From NCBI GenBank assembly GCA_029717555.1, contig JAMDHS010000042.1:1-64000 (forward strand): a stretch of 64,000 nucleotides of DNA. The letters are read 5' to 3'. How positions within the stretch are numbered: position 1 is the stretch's first letter; every line of letters starts with the position of its first letter. Below the pieces are notes generated by a model. The model worked only from the letters and a program-made list of their open reading frames with translations. It searched no databases and was not told where the DNA came from. Both the position numbers and the translations under genes were made by a program. The DNA is from Peribolospora baueri (lineage: Eukaryota > Basidiomycota > Peribolosporomycetes > Peribolosporales > Peribolosporaceae). Below, piece after piece: positions 24,433-35,817 of the stretch.

Positions 24433-24854
24433 CGGAGGCGTTCCCTTCCCGGTTCTCCTGAATACCTTTTGTTGCTCTGCTAGATTCTCTCGCTCCTCTA
24501 GAGTAGAGCAGTGTAGTGTAGAATAACTCGTGCTTGTTAGTTATGGACGAGGGTGTGCGGACGACGGGGCCAGACGGCCAGGGGACATGATCGTCTTTAC
24601 GCGCGAGTCTACGCCCGTCACCGTGTCTGTCTATGACTACTTTGGCCCGTGCGACTAGAGGCGCACTGAGCGACTGCGGAGGGATCGATCTGGTGTGGAT
24701 GGCCCGCTTGGAGCTCTGCCAACGTTGGAGGGTTCGAGCTTCCATGTTTCCGACTCACCCATTCGCCTTTGCCTTCCCCAGCTGAGAGCCGAGATAGACG
24801 TAGAGGTCGGAAGAGAAAACCGGCTCCACGTCGAACGAGCGGCATAGAATCACC
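24433..24854. other. Intergenic between PPPDE gene and MFS transporter
   Basis: A gap of 421 bases with no gene. Around 24725 a short T-loop-like ggttcga occurs without the rest of a tRNA. Confidence 0.5.
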
Positions 24855-27449
24855 ATGGCCGTTCGCCGCGTGCCTGACGCGGGCCGCTCCGACGAGCGCG
24901 AGCCGCTCTTACCTTCTCCGGCGGTGGCCGCTTCCACCGATGCCAGCAGCAGCAGCTCTGCCGGCCCTTCTCATCGTCACGGTGACGGTAAAGGCGATGG
25001 CCGACAAGGGACGAAACGCCGACGTCAAGGACGGAGCGGCGGAGCTGTGGACGGCGGCACGAGGACGGCCACAACGCCGCTTCCCAGGTTTCAGCTGTTC
25101 GTCCTCGGACTGATGAGGTTCGGCGAGCCCATCTCGTTCACCTTCATCTTCCCTTTCATCAACGAGGTGAACTCTTTCGTTTGCGAGTGAACTGTTTTGG
25201 GAGCCGCGCGGAAGAGAGAGAACCTGGCTCGTCGCGCTTGGACCTTCCCGTCTTTGGTGCTTGAGCGGAGACGCGTGCTGACGTTCCTTGGCATCGCCTT
25301 GAATTCTTCAGATGGTCGTCGAGGTCGGCGTGACTCGAGACAAGGAGCAGGTTGGCTACTATGCCGGGATGATCGTGAGCCTCCTCGTTTTCTTCCCATG
25401 CCATGACCCCCCAAGAGCGGCCGGGGAACCAACTTTGACCCTTCGCACGTTCTCCTGTTCCAATTGTGCGCGCACCTTCGACCCTCGTAGGAGTCCATTT
25501 TTTCGCTCTGCCAGTTTGCCACCGTTCTCTTCTGGGGCCGCCTCTCGGATCGAGTGGGCCGTAAGCCGGTGCTGATCTCTGGTCTCTGCGGAGTCAGCGT
25601 ATCCGCGCTTCTGTTCGGTCTCAGCACCACGTTTTGGCAGATGGTGGTTGCGAGGTGTTTAGCTGGAGCGCTCAATGGAAACGTGGCGTGCGTAGATTTA
25701 GTTCGTTCCATCCAGGCACCTAGGGAAGCGCTCCTGTTTCTTTGATTTTGACATGAACCCTTTTGTCGATTTTTTTCCTGGCAAGGATAGCATCATCAAG
25801 AGCGTGGTCGGAGAGATTTGTGACAAGACCAACCGAGCCCGCAGTTTCGCTCTCTTGCCACTCTTCTTTGCTCTTGGCAGTACCATCGGGTGAGAGGTTT
25901 CAGTAGACCCTGGTTTTCGTTGCTGTACTTGCTGATAAAATTCGTTCGCAACTTTCCCCATGTGCTTTGCCTCATAGACCCATTATTGGAGGTTATTTGT
26001 CCCACCCCGTAGAACGGTATCCTGACATATTCGGTGGAATTTCGCTTTTTAAGAAATATCCTTATTTATTCCCCTGTCTGGTCTGTGCGGGCATCACTTG
26101 GATCTCCATCATCGTCGGCACTCTCTTCTTGGAGGAGGTGAGTGGAGAGAGGATATGCGCACGCAGGATGTTGGCTAGGCGACAACCTCCTCGTTGACTC
26201 TTGCGTGATGGCGCTACTTGTCCACTTTGTATCAAGTCCCTGGAACGGAAGAAGGTCAAAAAGCGGTTGGCGGCTCTCCCAGAGGAGCAGAGAGCGGAAG
26301 AAGCCGCTCAGGAAGGCTCAGCTTCTCAATCGCAACCTGGAACAACGTATGGCTCTGTGGCATCTCAGTATGGCGACCTCAACCTCGGCAAACGTCGACC
26401 GGCAATCCCGACTTCGAATAACGCGGATCCGGACTCCAGACCCCTTTTGACGAACGGGGTGGCGTCCAGCTCCACGCTGGCGACGGAAGCTGAGGAGATG
26501 ACCGGGGAAGTCTCTGCTCCGACGCCTGTCCCTTCGGCTCCGCCCTCGTTCGTCGAGATCCTTTCGGACCCTTTAACGCTGCGTGTCCTGCTCACTTATG
26601 CCCTTCTGGCTCTCAAGGCGGTCGCGCTCGAGGCAACGCTCGTGCTCTTCCTCTTCACCCCCATTCACTCCGGCGGACTCTCGTTCTCCGAATCGCAAAT
26701 CGGAACAGCTCTCGCCGTGTCGGGAGCTAGCACGATGCTCGTTCAGCTTTTCCTTTTTCCCCCTGCCCAGCAACTGCTCGGAACGGTGAGGTTGTATCGC
26801 CTCAGTCTGGGGCTGTACCCTCTCATCTGCTGTCTCTTGCCGTTCGCCAATGTCCTCGCGAAGAGGGGGAAGTTGGAGGAGGCCGAGTCAGTAAGCGGAC
26901 CTAGCGTTACGGTGATCGTGCTCGTGGGGTTGGTTCTTTTGCTTAAGACGATAGCGAACATGGCTTTCGGTGAGTTGGCACGAGCACACTGAGGTCTGGG
27001 GAGGCTCAAAAGGTCCTGTTAATGGACTGATTGACTGAGCGTTTCTTTTTCTTCATCGCCTCAGCTTGTAACATGATCGTGGTGAACCAGTGCGCACGGA
27101 CGGGCTCGAGCTTGGGCGCTATCAACGTATGCATCCTTGTTGTTATCGTAGTCTGCTCACCTACGCTCTTCCGCGCTCACCACCACTGCCCCTGTCGTTG
27201 TCCTTATCTGTCGACCATTCCATCGGCGAACAGGGCATAGCTCAAATGGTCGCCTCCGCAATGCGCTTCATTGGCCCAGGCGCAGCGTCCACGCTGTTCG
27301 CTCTGTCTGCGTCTCGACAGCTGCTCGGCGGTTACCTCATTTGGGTGTGCATGGTCCTCCTCGGTTTGGCTGCTACAGGCGTCAGCTGTACCTTGAGAGA
27401 AAGGGATGGGGACGACGAGGAAGAGGAGCGTGAGCAGGAGCGGATGTAA
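24855..27449 (+). CDS. MFS transporter, ZIFL/TetA-like
   Basis: This 12-helix major facilitator transporter belongs to the group that includes plant ZIFL proteins and fungal TetA-like permeases. Eight exons (24855-25166, 25312-25374, 25491-25687, 25791-25889, 25978-26137, 26237-26969, 27065-27126, 27234-27449) give 613 residues. After a disordered N-terminus of about 80 residues come helix 1 (FVLGLMRFGEPISFTFIFPF), motif A as WGRLSDRVGRKPVL, and NRARSFALLPLFFALGSTIGPIIGGYLSHP, a hallmark of this branch. The central loop (about residues 278-390) is polar. The second half ends with ACNMIVVNQCARTGSSLGAINGIAQM split over three exons and a Glu-rich tail. Substrates could be drugs, organic acids or metal chelates. 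An acidic C-terminus is the only unusual part. Confidence 0.88.
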
Positions 27450-27774
27450 GGCGAGCACGAAAGCGAACGCTCAACGCGAGGCATGGCGAACGACGCGTAC
27501 GCAGAGGCTGGAATCCAGATAGTCCCTGTATCATCTTTGCACCTCCTGTCGCCTTCTAGGCGCGAGTCGTAAGGACTGGATCCTTTCATTCCTGGTGCAG
27601 CAGAATTTCTCGTACGGCGAAGCCCATTTTGATTTGACAACTATTCACAAATCACTACGAAGCTAATCCCCAAATGGAAAGGTAATTGCGCGAGTCCACA
27701 GGAGAGATACGGTCGAGTGCCTCCAGGGGCCAAGAAAGAAAAATTGTTGAACCTCCGGGAAGGATAGAATTCCC
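27450..27774. other. Convergent 3' spacer between MFS transporter and methyltransferase
   Basis: A 325-base gap between two converging genes. It is AT-richer than its neighbours and holds no gene; it should contain both terminators. Confidence 0.5.
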
Positions 27775-29560
27775 CTATTCAGTCTTCTTTCGAGCCCAGC
27801 AATACACCAAACGAAAAACGACAGGAGACGCGAGATTCTCCAGCTCTCCATGCACACGATGAAGGAAGTCCGTAATGCTGTTGAAAGAGACTACAGCGTT
27901 AAGTGCCACTTCATGGACTAACATTGTATATCGCGGAGGTGACACTCACTATGCTTCATCATGTCCCTTGTCCACAAGGTCAGGCCTAGAGAAGGAGATG
28001 AGCGTGCCATTCCTCCTTCTGCTTTCATGGACACATGAGCCCCACTCGCCTGGCCAAGTCGATGATCATCCCAAAGTCCTTGGCAAACTGCATGCGCCCA
28101 TCTCCTTCAACACAGGGTCTTGGGGGCAAGCAAAAAAGGCTTGGCAGTGATCAACGGCTTTTTTCCCGATGGAAAGCTGCGGGAGACGTTATGGCACTTA
28201 CCTGTCGACCACGCTCCCACAGGGACATCGAGAAAGTCAAAGCCGACGTCGGCCAAATCTGCATGGTCCCGTAGAAGCTGAACGAGCTGGTTTCCCTGTA
28301 CGTTAATAGAACGACGCGCCCGACGGCGGGCACATACAGACAGAGTGAGTAGATCTACCTCTTTCCTTCACAAGGCGCAGCTGGAGCAAAGCTTACTCCA
28401 TAGAAGCGAGCGCCCTTTGCTTCGGCGCGACGCTGGAAGATGTCCCACCAGGCAGACACGCCGAATGCGTTCCCTCCTCCTCGCACACTGGAGCCCGTCT
28501 TCACACAGGTAATACTAAGCTTTATCTTCTTGCTCTTTAGGGTCGAACTGCAGCGAACAGGGTTCAAAGGCGAGCAACAAACCACCGGGCGCCAAGGCGC
28601 CGATGACGCCATCGACGTACTGGGACCAGTCGCTGACCCCGAGACTGTCCTTCCCGCCAGAGAGACAGTGTGAGTTTCTGCTTCGTCGAACGCGAACATG
28701 AAATCTTTTCGTGCGCGGTTTGAAACGCTCACGTTACAGCTCGTGAGTGGATCAGGTCATAGCGATCGCGTCTGTGCCGCTTGAAAATGAAGAAGGGGAG
28801 GGGGGAGAGCAGCGAATAGAGACGTCAGCGTGACAATGAGAACGGCGCGTACAGGTTTCGATAAGGAAACTGAGAAGGCATTATATGGCTTACCCAAGAC
28901 TTGTTCAGATCATCCATCTCGAACGTCACGTTGGGGGAATGCCAGGGGGGTGTACAGGGCCGAGGTCAATGCCGGTGACCTCGGCGTGTGGAAACTCGCG
29001 TCCCTGGCCGACGAGAAGCAAGTGGTGGTGTTATGTCCACGTACGACACACGAGACGACGGGAGGAACAGCACTTGCCATTTCGGTCGCCCAGATGCCGG
29101 ATCCGGTCCCTACGTCGAGGACTGCATGGGAGCAACCCGCCCGGAGATCAACGTCAGCGTCTCGAGAGCTGTTCATGTTTCGAATAATAAGAGAAACGAT
29201 GGACAGACTCTTCCTGCGCCGGTCAGGCACGTCCGTCAGCACGTCATGAACAGGTGCCTTGACATGATAGTTGCGACCGCCGAGCACCTTCTATATGAGT
29301 TGGAAGGAGGAAAAAAAAACGAAGGCGACTTGTGTTCATCACGAGAAGGCGTGCCAGCCAAGGTTAGATGGCCGACGGCGACGTACTTGCAAGAGCTTGA
29401 CGTTCCGGAGGGGCAAGGTAAGCACGCAACTGCGGTCAGAGCGAAGGCCGCCGCTCTCCCGCTCGGGTCAGATCCGTTGACGTATCTGGTGCTGCAAACC
29501 AAGCCGTGTGTTTTCCCGTTCGTCAGGGCAAAGGCCAGCAGAGGTCCTGTCTTGCGGCAC
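27775..29560 (-). CDS. SAM-dependent methyltransferase with one apparent frameshift
   Basis: This is a class I methyltransferase of the fungal TAM-domain type. Read right to left: ENTRLGLQHQI (about 29500), LGGRNYH, motif I AVLDVGTGSGIWATEM (about 29123-29078), then after an intron with a GCAAGT donor GREFPHAEVTGIDLGPVHPP, EMDDLNKSW, YDLIHSRAV, SDWSQYVDGVIGALAPGGLLLAFEP, SAWWDIFQRRAEAKGARFYG, QLVQLLRDHADLADVGFDF, GRMQFAKDFGMIIDLARRVGLM, and a C-terminus ending in VFRLVYCWARKKTE with stop at 27775-27777. Splice sites look intact throughout. Between GPVHPPGIPP and NVTFEMDD the frame breaks by one base in a run of five G on the plus strand (28933-28937). This is either a young pseudogene or a homopolymer sequencing error. 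The N-terminal exon and start codon are not settled. Substrate unknown. Confidence 0.68.
28451..28515 (+). repeat. 65-bp exact repeat, copy 2
   Basis: Identical to 12451-12515 in the same orientation, exactly 16,000 bases away. On the minus strand it reads in frame into SAWWDIFQ of the methyltransferase, which favours this site as the original. On the plus strand its right end is a CACAG|GTAATAC donor followed 27 bases later by a pyrimidine-rich CTCTTTAG acceptor. Confidence 0.95.
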
Positions 29561-30292
29561 ACCTAGCGGAGGCTCGCCAAGAGGAGTCGGCCAGCGCAGG
29601 AACCAGGGCAGAGAGAGAGGAGACGAAGAGGGATACGCTTCTAGTTGTGGCGGCCCAGGTTGGGGTGATGAAGACGACCGATTGCATTGCTCCCATCCGG
29701 CCTCGCAAGGGCAGCAAAGACGACACATACGTAGCTCGTCTGACTTAGCGACGCACAACTGGGCTGCTGGCTCCACCTTGTTCGCTCGCAAGGTTCATAT
29801 CGACCGGGCAAACGTAATCAGTATCAGTACGGCGCTGCGGTAGACGTGCTGCGGCGCCGATACCGACTCATAAGGTGATTTTAAATGGTTGTATGTGGAT
29901 TTGCGCGATCGCCTTCGCAATCGGCCGCCCGGCGTCGCCGGCTTAACTAAGGATCCCGCACGACCACCAACGCCCGCCATTGCGCCGCCCAGCCCAGCAA
30001 AGCAGCAGCTGAGCAAGGGGGACCAGCAAACAAGGACGGCAGACAGACAGAAGGTAGACGGTAGACCGAAGGCGACGCCAGAGAACTTGGACGGGCCACT
30101 GGCATGTCAGGCCGCACCAGGACGTCGCTCGAGGAGGTGAGTCGCACGCTGATGAGGTCGGTGTTATTAGGGTAGCTCGACTCCACGCGCCTCGTGCGTC
30201 CGTCGCTCTTCGTCCTGGAGAACCACGTCGGTCCCTCTTCCCCCTCCCACCACTCCTCCTCCCCTCCTCGCCCTTCACCGCCACCACCACGT
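29561..30292. other. Divergent intergenic region between methyltransferase and USP gene
   Basis: About 730 bases, possibly including the unplaced first exon of the methyltransferase. No other gene is seen. The right part is GC-rich and leads into the USP start. Confidence 0.4.
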
Positions 30293-33126
30293 ATGCGCTC
30301 CAAGGCGAGAAAGCTGCGCAAATCCTTCGTCCGATCCCTGCGAGCGTCCGACGGGCACACCGACGCCCTGCCGTCCGCCGACGCTAGTGCCGGGGCGGCG
30401 GAGGAGGGCCATTCCTCGATCGCCTCCGACGACACGGGCAGCGTCGATGGGGGGTCGAGCAGCGGGCACGGCAGTAGGATGAGTGCGGACGACGAGGTGG
30501 ACGGAGGCGGGGATGATGCAAGTGGCAGCGATCGCAGCAGCCTCACTGTCGGCGTCGGTCGTCGAGGAGACGGCGGCGGAGCGCACGGGAAAGGAGTTGC
30601 GCCGGGAGGGGAGCAAGGCGATGGTCGTGACCGGACTTGGAAAGTGGTTCGAAAGCTCGGCGCTCGGTCCCCTCCTGACTCTCCTTCTTCTCCCCGCTCT
30701 TCCCGCAATTCCACCACCACCGCCCCCCTCTCTTCCCCTCGCCCCTTCTCCCCTTCCTCACTCCCCTTTTCCGATCCCACCGATAACGTGGCCGTCGCCG
30801 AATTCCTCAACCAGCAAGCAAACGCGCTTGTCGCCAGCGCCCTCGGCATCAAGCAGTCCGAGCTCGGCAGGGACAAGGAGCTCGCCTCCGCTTCCGCTTC
30901 CACTTCCACTTCCACTTCCACCTCTGCCTCCGCCGGCGCGTCGGGCAGTGGCGGTGGTGGTGGAGGATGGCGTAGCCGCTCCGGCCATCGCAAGACGCCG
31001 AGCATCACCTTCAACGGCCAGGATGCGAATTCTGGAGACGAGGGTCAAGGAGGCGGCGGCGGGGCGATGAAGGTGCTCTCGTCGCTGAAGAGGAGCGAGT
31101 CCAAGGACAAGGACAAGGAGGATACCCCGCAGCAGAGGGGCAGGGCTCGAGGTAGCAGCTTCGGGCGCGCGCGCAGTCTCTCACCCTGGGGTCGTCTCCG
31201 CAAGGCGGGCAGCGTCGAGGCACTCCGCAAGACGGACGCCGAGAGCGACGCCGAGTCGGACGTGGACGGCGGCGCGGGCTCCAAGTCTGCGCGCATTCGT
31301 CCCAAGAACAATGCGTTCGACGAGGTGACCAGCGACCTAGACTCGTCTGAGAACGGCTCGGACAGCGACGTGGACGAGGACGAAGAGGAGGAGGATCTGT
31401 CCTCGGACGATTCCCTGCTCCTGCTCAACACCGACCTCAACGCCTCTTCCACGCCTCTTGAGCTCATCGACGAGCCGATCGACTACAACCTGGACGAGGA
31501 GGCGCCCAACGTCGTAGTCGCCGATGAGGGGCCCTTTCCCGGCAGCACTATGGCACAGTCCAGCCGCGTCGGGAGCGCCGGAGGAGTGAGCACGGTGGGC
31601 GGAGACGCACCGCCCGCGGGTTCTCTCGCCGCTTCGCCGGCTGGCACGGCGCAGAGAAGGGGCAAGAAGCAGACGATGGGCGACGGCCTGACGCTCCACA
31701 CCGAACGCCCCGTCTTTGAGCGCAATCGATGTACCGTCACGCTCATACACGGCGATTACAACAAGGCCGTGGAGGAGAGCAAACGACCGAGGAGGTATAT
31801 TGTTGCCAGCGACGGATCTGAGTGAGTGCTTTCTGCCCCTCCTCCGTCTCCCTGTCTTTCTTTTTCTTCACGTTCCAATGGCTTGCTCGTGTTGACGTAC
31901 GACTTCTGCGCCCGTGATCGTCATCTACCTTGTCTCCTATCGTCATGTACCCGCACCTCCCCTTGCGCTCGCCCAGAGAATCGTCCTATGCCGTGGAGTG
32001 GTGCATCGGCACCGTGTTGCGGGACGGGGATGAGACGTTGATCGTTTCAGTTATCGAGACGGACACCAAGCGTGCGTTCTGCCCTTCTCTATCGTCCGTG
32101 CCTGCTCTTCCGACAAGTGATGGACCTCTCTTCGTTCTGACATACACACTTGGTTCGCTCTTTTTTGTCTTCTTTGCCCGCTCTCTTTGGCCAACAGTGG
32201 ACGTCTCTGACCCGTCCTCCGAGGACAAGAGCCAACGGTTGCGGAATCAGAAAGATGTGAGTGTCGGACGATCTCTTTTGCAGACGTGCTCATCATGTCT
32301 CATGGTCCAATCGTCCTCATCCACCTCTATGGCCTCGTTACGCCTCCACAGCGCCAAGCCAAAGCCCTCATTCTGGCGCGCCAAGCGACCGGACTGCTTC
32401 AGCGGACTAAGCTGCATGTCAAGATCATCTGTCAAGCCTTGCACGCCAAGAACGCGAGGCATATGCTTCTCGACATGATCGACTTTCTCGAGCCTACCAT
32501 GGTGCGTATCCTTTCTCGTCTCTCTCTCCCGCGTCGAAGGGCAACGGGGGCGGAAAGGACGACTCATCGCGCACTCTTTGTTTTGCTCGCACCGTTCAGG
32601 TCATCGTCGGCTCGCGAGGCCTGGGCGCGCTCAAAGGCATCTTGTTGGGTAGCACGAGTCACTACTTGGTGCAGAAGAGCAGCGTGCGTGGCCGTCCATC
32701 CATCCGCGTCTATCTTTACCATCGGCTCGGTTTCTCGAGCGGACGAAACACACGCTGGAGTTGACACTGACGACCCGCCCTCCCGAACTGCTTCTTCTGT
32801 TCCAGTGCCCCGTCATGGTCGCTCGTCGTCGCCTCAAACGTCCCCAGAAGATCCGCGGCCGAGCTGAGGTGGTGCGAGCGGTGCGCCAGAGCCAGACGAC
32901 GCTCGCCCAGGCGGGGATCGAGAAGGTGAGCGCGTCGGGCGACGGCGAGACGGTGGAGATTGACGATTCGGAGGACCCGGAGCTCAAGATGGCGAAGGCG
33001 AGGAAGGATAAGGAGGAGAAGGAGACGGGGAAGATAGACAGGGCGGCCGACGTTGGTGAGGCGGGTGAGAAGAAGGCGAAGGCTCAAGAGAAAGGAAAGG
33101 ACGTAGAGGAGGAGGCCAAGAGGTAG
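30293..33126 (+). CDS. Universal stress protein A domain on a long disordered N-terminus
   Basis: A UspA-fold nucleotide-binding domain (about residues 500-650 of 745) is preceded by about 490 residues of Ser/Gly/Asp-rich, low-complexity sequence. Six exons (30293-31821, 31977-32071, 32198-32256, 32352-32501, 32600-32683, 32806-33126) keep frame. The domain begins RRYIVASDGSEESSYAVEW, a beta-strand plus helix typical of Usp. It ends VIVGSRGLGALKGILLGSTS, which has the G-2x-G-9x-G-S/T ATP-binding motif, then SSCPVMVAR. The C-terminal tail (about 80 residues) is Lys/Glu-rich. The N-terminus has an Arg/Ser stretch (SFGRARSLSPWGRLRK) that suits phosphorylation by basophilic kinases. The start is the ATG at 30293, followed by a basic MRSKARKLRKSF segment. 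The role in stress signalling is inferred from the family. Confidence 0.85.
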
Positions 33127-33489
33127 AAGGAAGGATGACCTAAGGAGGAGGTGGAAGTGTCTTTCTTTTGGTCGTCACCTGTCTAGACGAGTCGAGTGCC
33201 CAAGCGTGGCGTCCGCCGCTGCCGGCGTGCCGTCTGCGTTGGCCCTCCCTCTGCTTTTACCCTCCTGCCACCTGTCCTCCACTTCTCTTTGTCAGCCCCT
33301 AGGGCGCACCATTGCCGTCACCATCGATCCTGTCTGTACATTTATCTGCCCTGGCTGCTCGAAGGACTTATCTGCGCCGGACGCCGACGCCGTCATGGCG
33401 GTCATCAATCACCGCAGCCCCGATCATCGCAATCGATAATGATATATGAGGGGCGCAGGCAATCTTCCCCTAGGGTCGATCGCCCAACC
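33127..33489. other. Intergenic between USP gene and PME1
   Basis: A gap of 363 bases that should hold the USP terminator and the PME1 promoter. No gene is seen. Confidence 0.5.
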
Positions 33490-35817
33490 ATGTCCCAGCT
33501 ACAGAAAGATTTTCTCAAAGCCAAGTTATCTAAGCTCCCTCACTTGCCACCTCTCCCCGCCGGCGCGGACGACGACGCGGACGAAGAGGTGGACGAGGAA
33601 GAGGAGGCGAGGGACAGCTTCCCCGGTGTCGGAGAAGTCGGTGCGTCGAGCGCTCGACCCCCGAGGAATGGTGGGATGGGCCCGCCAACGTCGCGGTGAG
33701 TGGCATGAGTCTCTCTTCCTCATCGAGACATTGATGTGTGGAGAGGATATCGACTCTGATCAGCAGCATAGTGCTGATCAGCAGCATAGTGCTGAGCGAG
33801 ACCACCCCTCCACTCATCGCTTTCGTCCGATCCTCCCCATCTTCGTCTCATCTCGTGCACTGCCAGCCCGCCGCGGCAGAGGAAGACAAGGGATTACAGC
33901 CCGCTGTCGGCAGACGGCTACTTTGAACAAGCTCTCGAGCTCGTCATCGGACCCCCGTCCCCCGCTTCCGCCTCGGTCTCCGCGGGACTTGACTCCCCGA
34001 CCTCTTCGTCGGCCGCGCCCACCTTTCGCGTCTACTACACGCCTCCCCTGGTCCCAGACGACGCCTCAGACACCGCCTCGGACGACGACGACGGCAGCGG
34101 GCCGAACCGAGGCACCGTGTTTGTCTTACACCACGGCGCCGGGTATTCTGGTCTAAGCTTCGCCTGCGCCGCTAAAGAGATCACTCAACAGAGCAAGGGA
34201 GAGGTTGGCGTGATGAGCTTTGACGCCCGAGGTCATGGTGAGTCTAGTCTGTCTGCCTCCTTCGCCCGTGCCACGTTCGCTCGTCCGTCCCGTACGTGTG
34301 CAGCCGGAAAGTTGAACGCCCAGAAGCCTTCTTTTTTTCTTTTCTTTTTTTTTTGTGCGACGAACCACGTAGGTAAAACTCGCCTCCCCCCAGATTCCTC
34401 CTCCTCAGAGTCAGGTGCCCCAGACATGTCCCTCTCGACGCTTGCTGGCGACCTCGTCTCCGTTCTTTCCACCATGTACCCCAACCGCTCTCAATGTCCC
34501 GACCTGGTGCTTATCGGACACAGCATGGGTGGTGCGGTGGTAGCTGAGGCGGTGGGAGAGGTGCAGAGGAGGGTGGGCAATGTGGTCGGCCTGGCAGTTT
34601 TGGATGTCGTGGAGGGTTAGTTGGTCGCGGGCGTTTCAAGGTCTTCGCTGGGGGGGCGGAAGGGCGGGTGTTATTTCAAAGCCGTCGAGGATGACTGAGA
34701 ACCCTTGGTATTGGACTATCTCACAGGCTCGGCGATGGATGCGCTGCAAGGCATGATCGGTCTCGTCAACAGCCAGCCGAAAGGATTTGACTCGCTGGAG
34801 GAGGCTATCGAGTGGCAGTGAGCATCCAGCTGCGCCGGTTCTGGATTACTCTCCTCCTTCTCTTGCACGAGCACCACCACAGAGTCGTGGAGCTCACGTT
34901 ACCACCCTCCGTCTTTTCTCAAGTATCCGGACGGGCACGCTGCGCAACCTCGAATCGGCACGCATCTCCGTTCCCCCCCTCCTCACCCATCGAGATCTGT
35001 CGACCGAAGACGCAGCAAAGGGCGAAGAGGCGCGGCGACAAAAAGAGGACGAGGAGGAGATGGAGATGCTAGAAGGCGAAGACTCCCGGGGCGATGCGCC
35101 GACGAGAAGGTTCGAGTGGGAGTGGACGGCCGATTTGGCGGCGACAGAGCCGTATTGGACGGGTGAGCGGATCGTTTGTGGAAGGCGGTCAATTCCAACC
35201 TCCAACCGTCGTGCAGCGCTCACCCCTAGCTTCTCTCTTTCGAACGGACACGTTTCAGGATGGTTCTCTGGCCTCTCCTCCAAATTCTTGGCGGCAAAGA
35301 CGGCCAGGCTGCTGTTGCTGGCAGGGACAGATCGGCTGGACCGGGAGCTGACGATAGCTCAAATGCAAGGTAAGCTGAACCCCGTTCGAGTTTCGCGTGT
35401 GGGTCTCACTTTTCGGACACGGCATGGTTTTCTAACGAAATGCGTGTCTGCGATCCTCTGCCTTTCGGATCCCGTCTCTTTTAATAACGTCCGATCGGCG
35501 ACTGGCTTTAAGGCAAATACCAGCTCGTCGTCTTCCCAGAGGTCGGACATTGCCTCCAAGAGGTGAGCGCCGCGTCGCTATTCCATCATGGTCGCCCTTC
35601 AAGCGCCTTCCGCGGCATTTCGGGCGGCGTGATGAACAGGCGTCGACGATGCGGGTCGCCCACGTCCGATCCGATCTCTTACATTCCCCCCCTCTCTTCA
35701 CGGCGACTCCAGGATGCACCTGACAAGACGGCCGAGACGCTACTTGCCTTCTGGCGACGCAACGAGCGCCTGTACGTCAAGGGCATCAAAAACCTACGCA
35801 AGGTTGGGCAGATGTGA
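33490..35817 (+). CDS. PPE1: Protein phosphatase methylesterase 1
   Basis: PME-1 is an alpha/beta hydrolase that removes the C-terminal methyl ester from the PP2A catalytic subunit and so tunes PP2A holoenzyme assembly. Eight exons (33490-33695, 33882-34237, 34373-34615, 34727-34817, 34924-35162, 35259-35369, 35513-35562, 35713-35817) give 466 residues with matching phases. [16 protein letters not shown] holds the oxyanion loop, MSFDARGHG follows, and the nucleophile is in [14 protein letters not shown]. The catalytic His is in [13 protein letters not shown], split by intron 7. The block [13 protein letters not shown] after the [12 protein letters not shown] region is diagnostic of PME-1. Family members usually have about 380-400 residues; the excess is in two acidic disordered inserts (about residues 25-55 and 135-160). 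Intron 1 contains an 18-base repeat. Confidence 0.94.
33757..33796. repeat. Tandem repeat containing GCTGATCAGC, in PME1 intron 1
   Basis: A unit of about 18 bases, ctgatcagcagcatagtg, occurs twice in a row and a third partial copy follows. The unit includes the palindrome gctgatcagc. It lies inside the first intron of PME1. Confidence 0.75.

Noticed and set aside
24720-24760. A tRNA T-loop-like sequence (agggttcgagc)
   Set aside because: No matching A box, anticodon arm or acceptor stem could be drawn around it.
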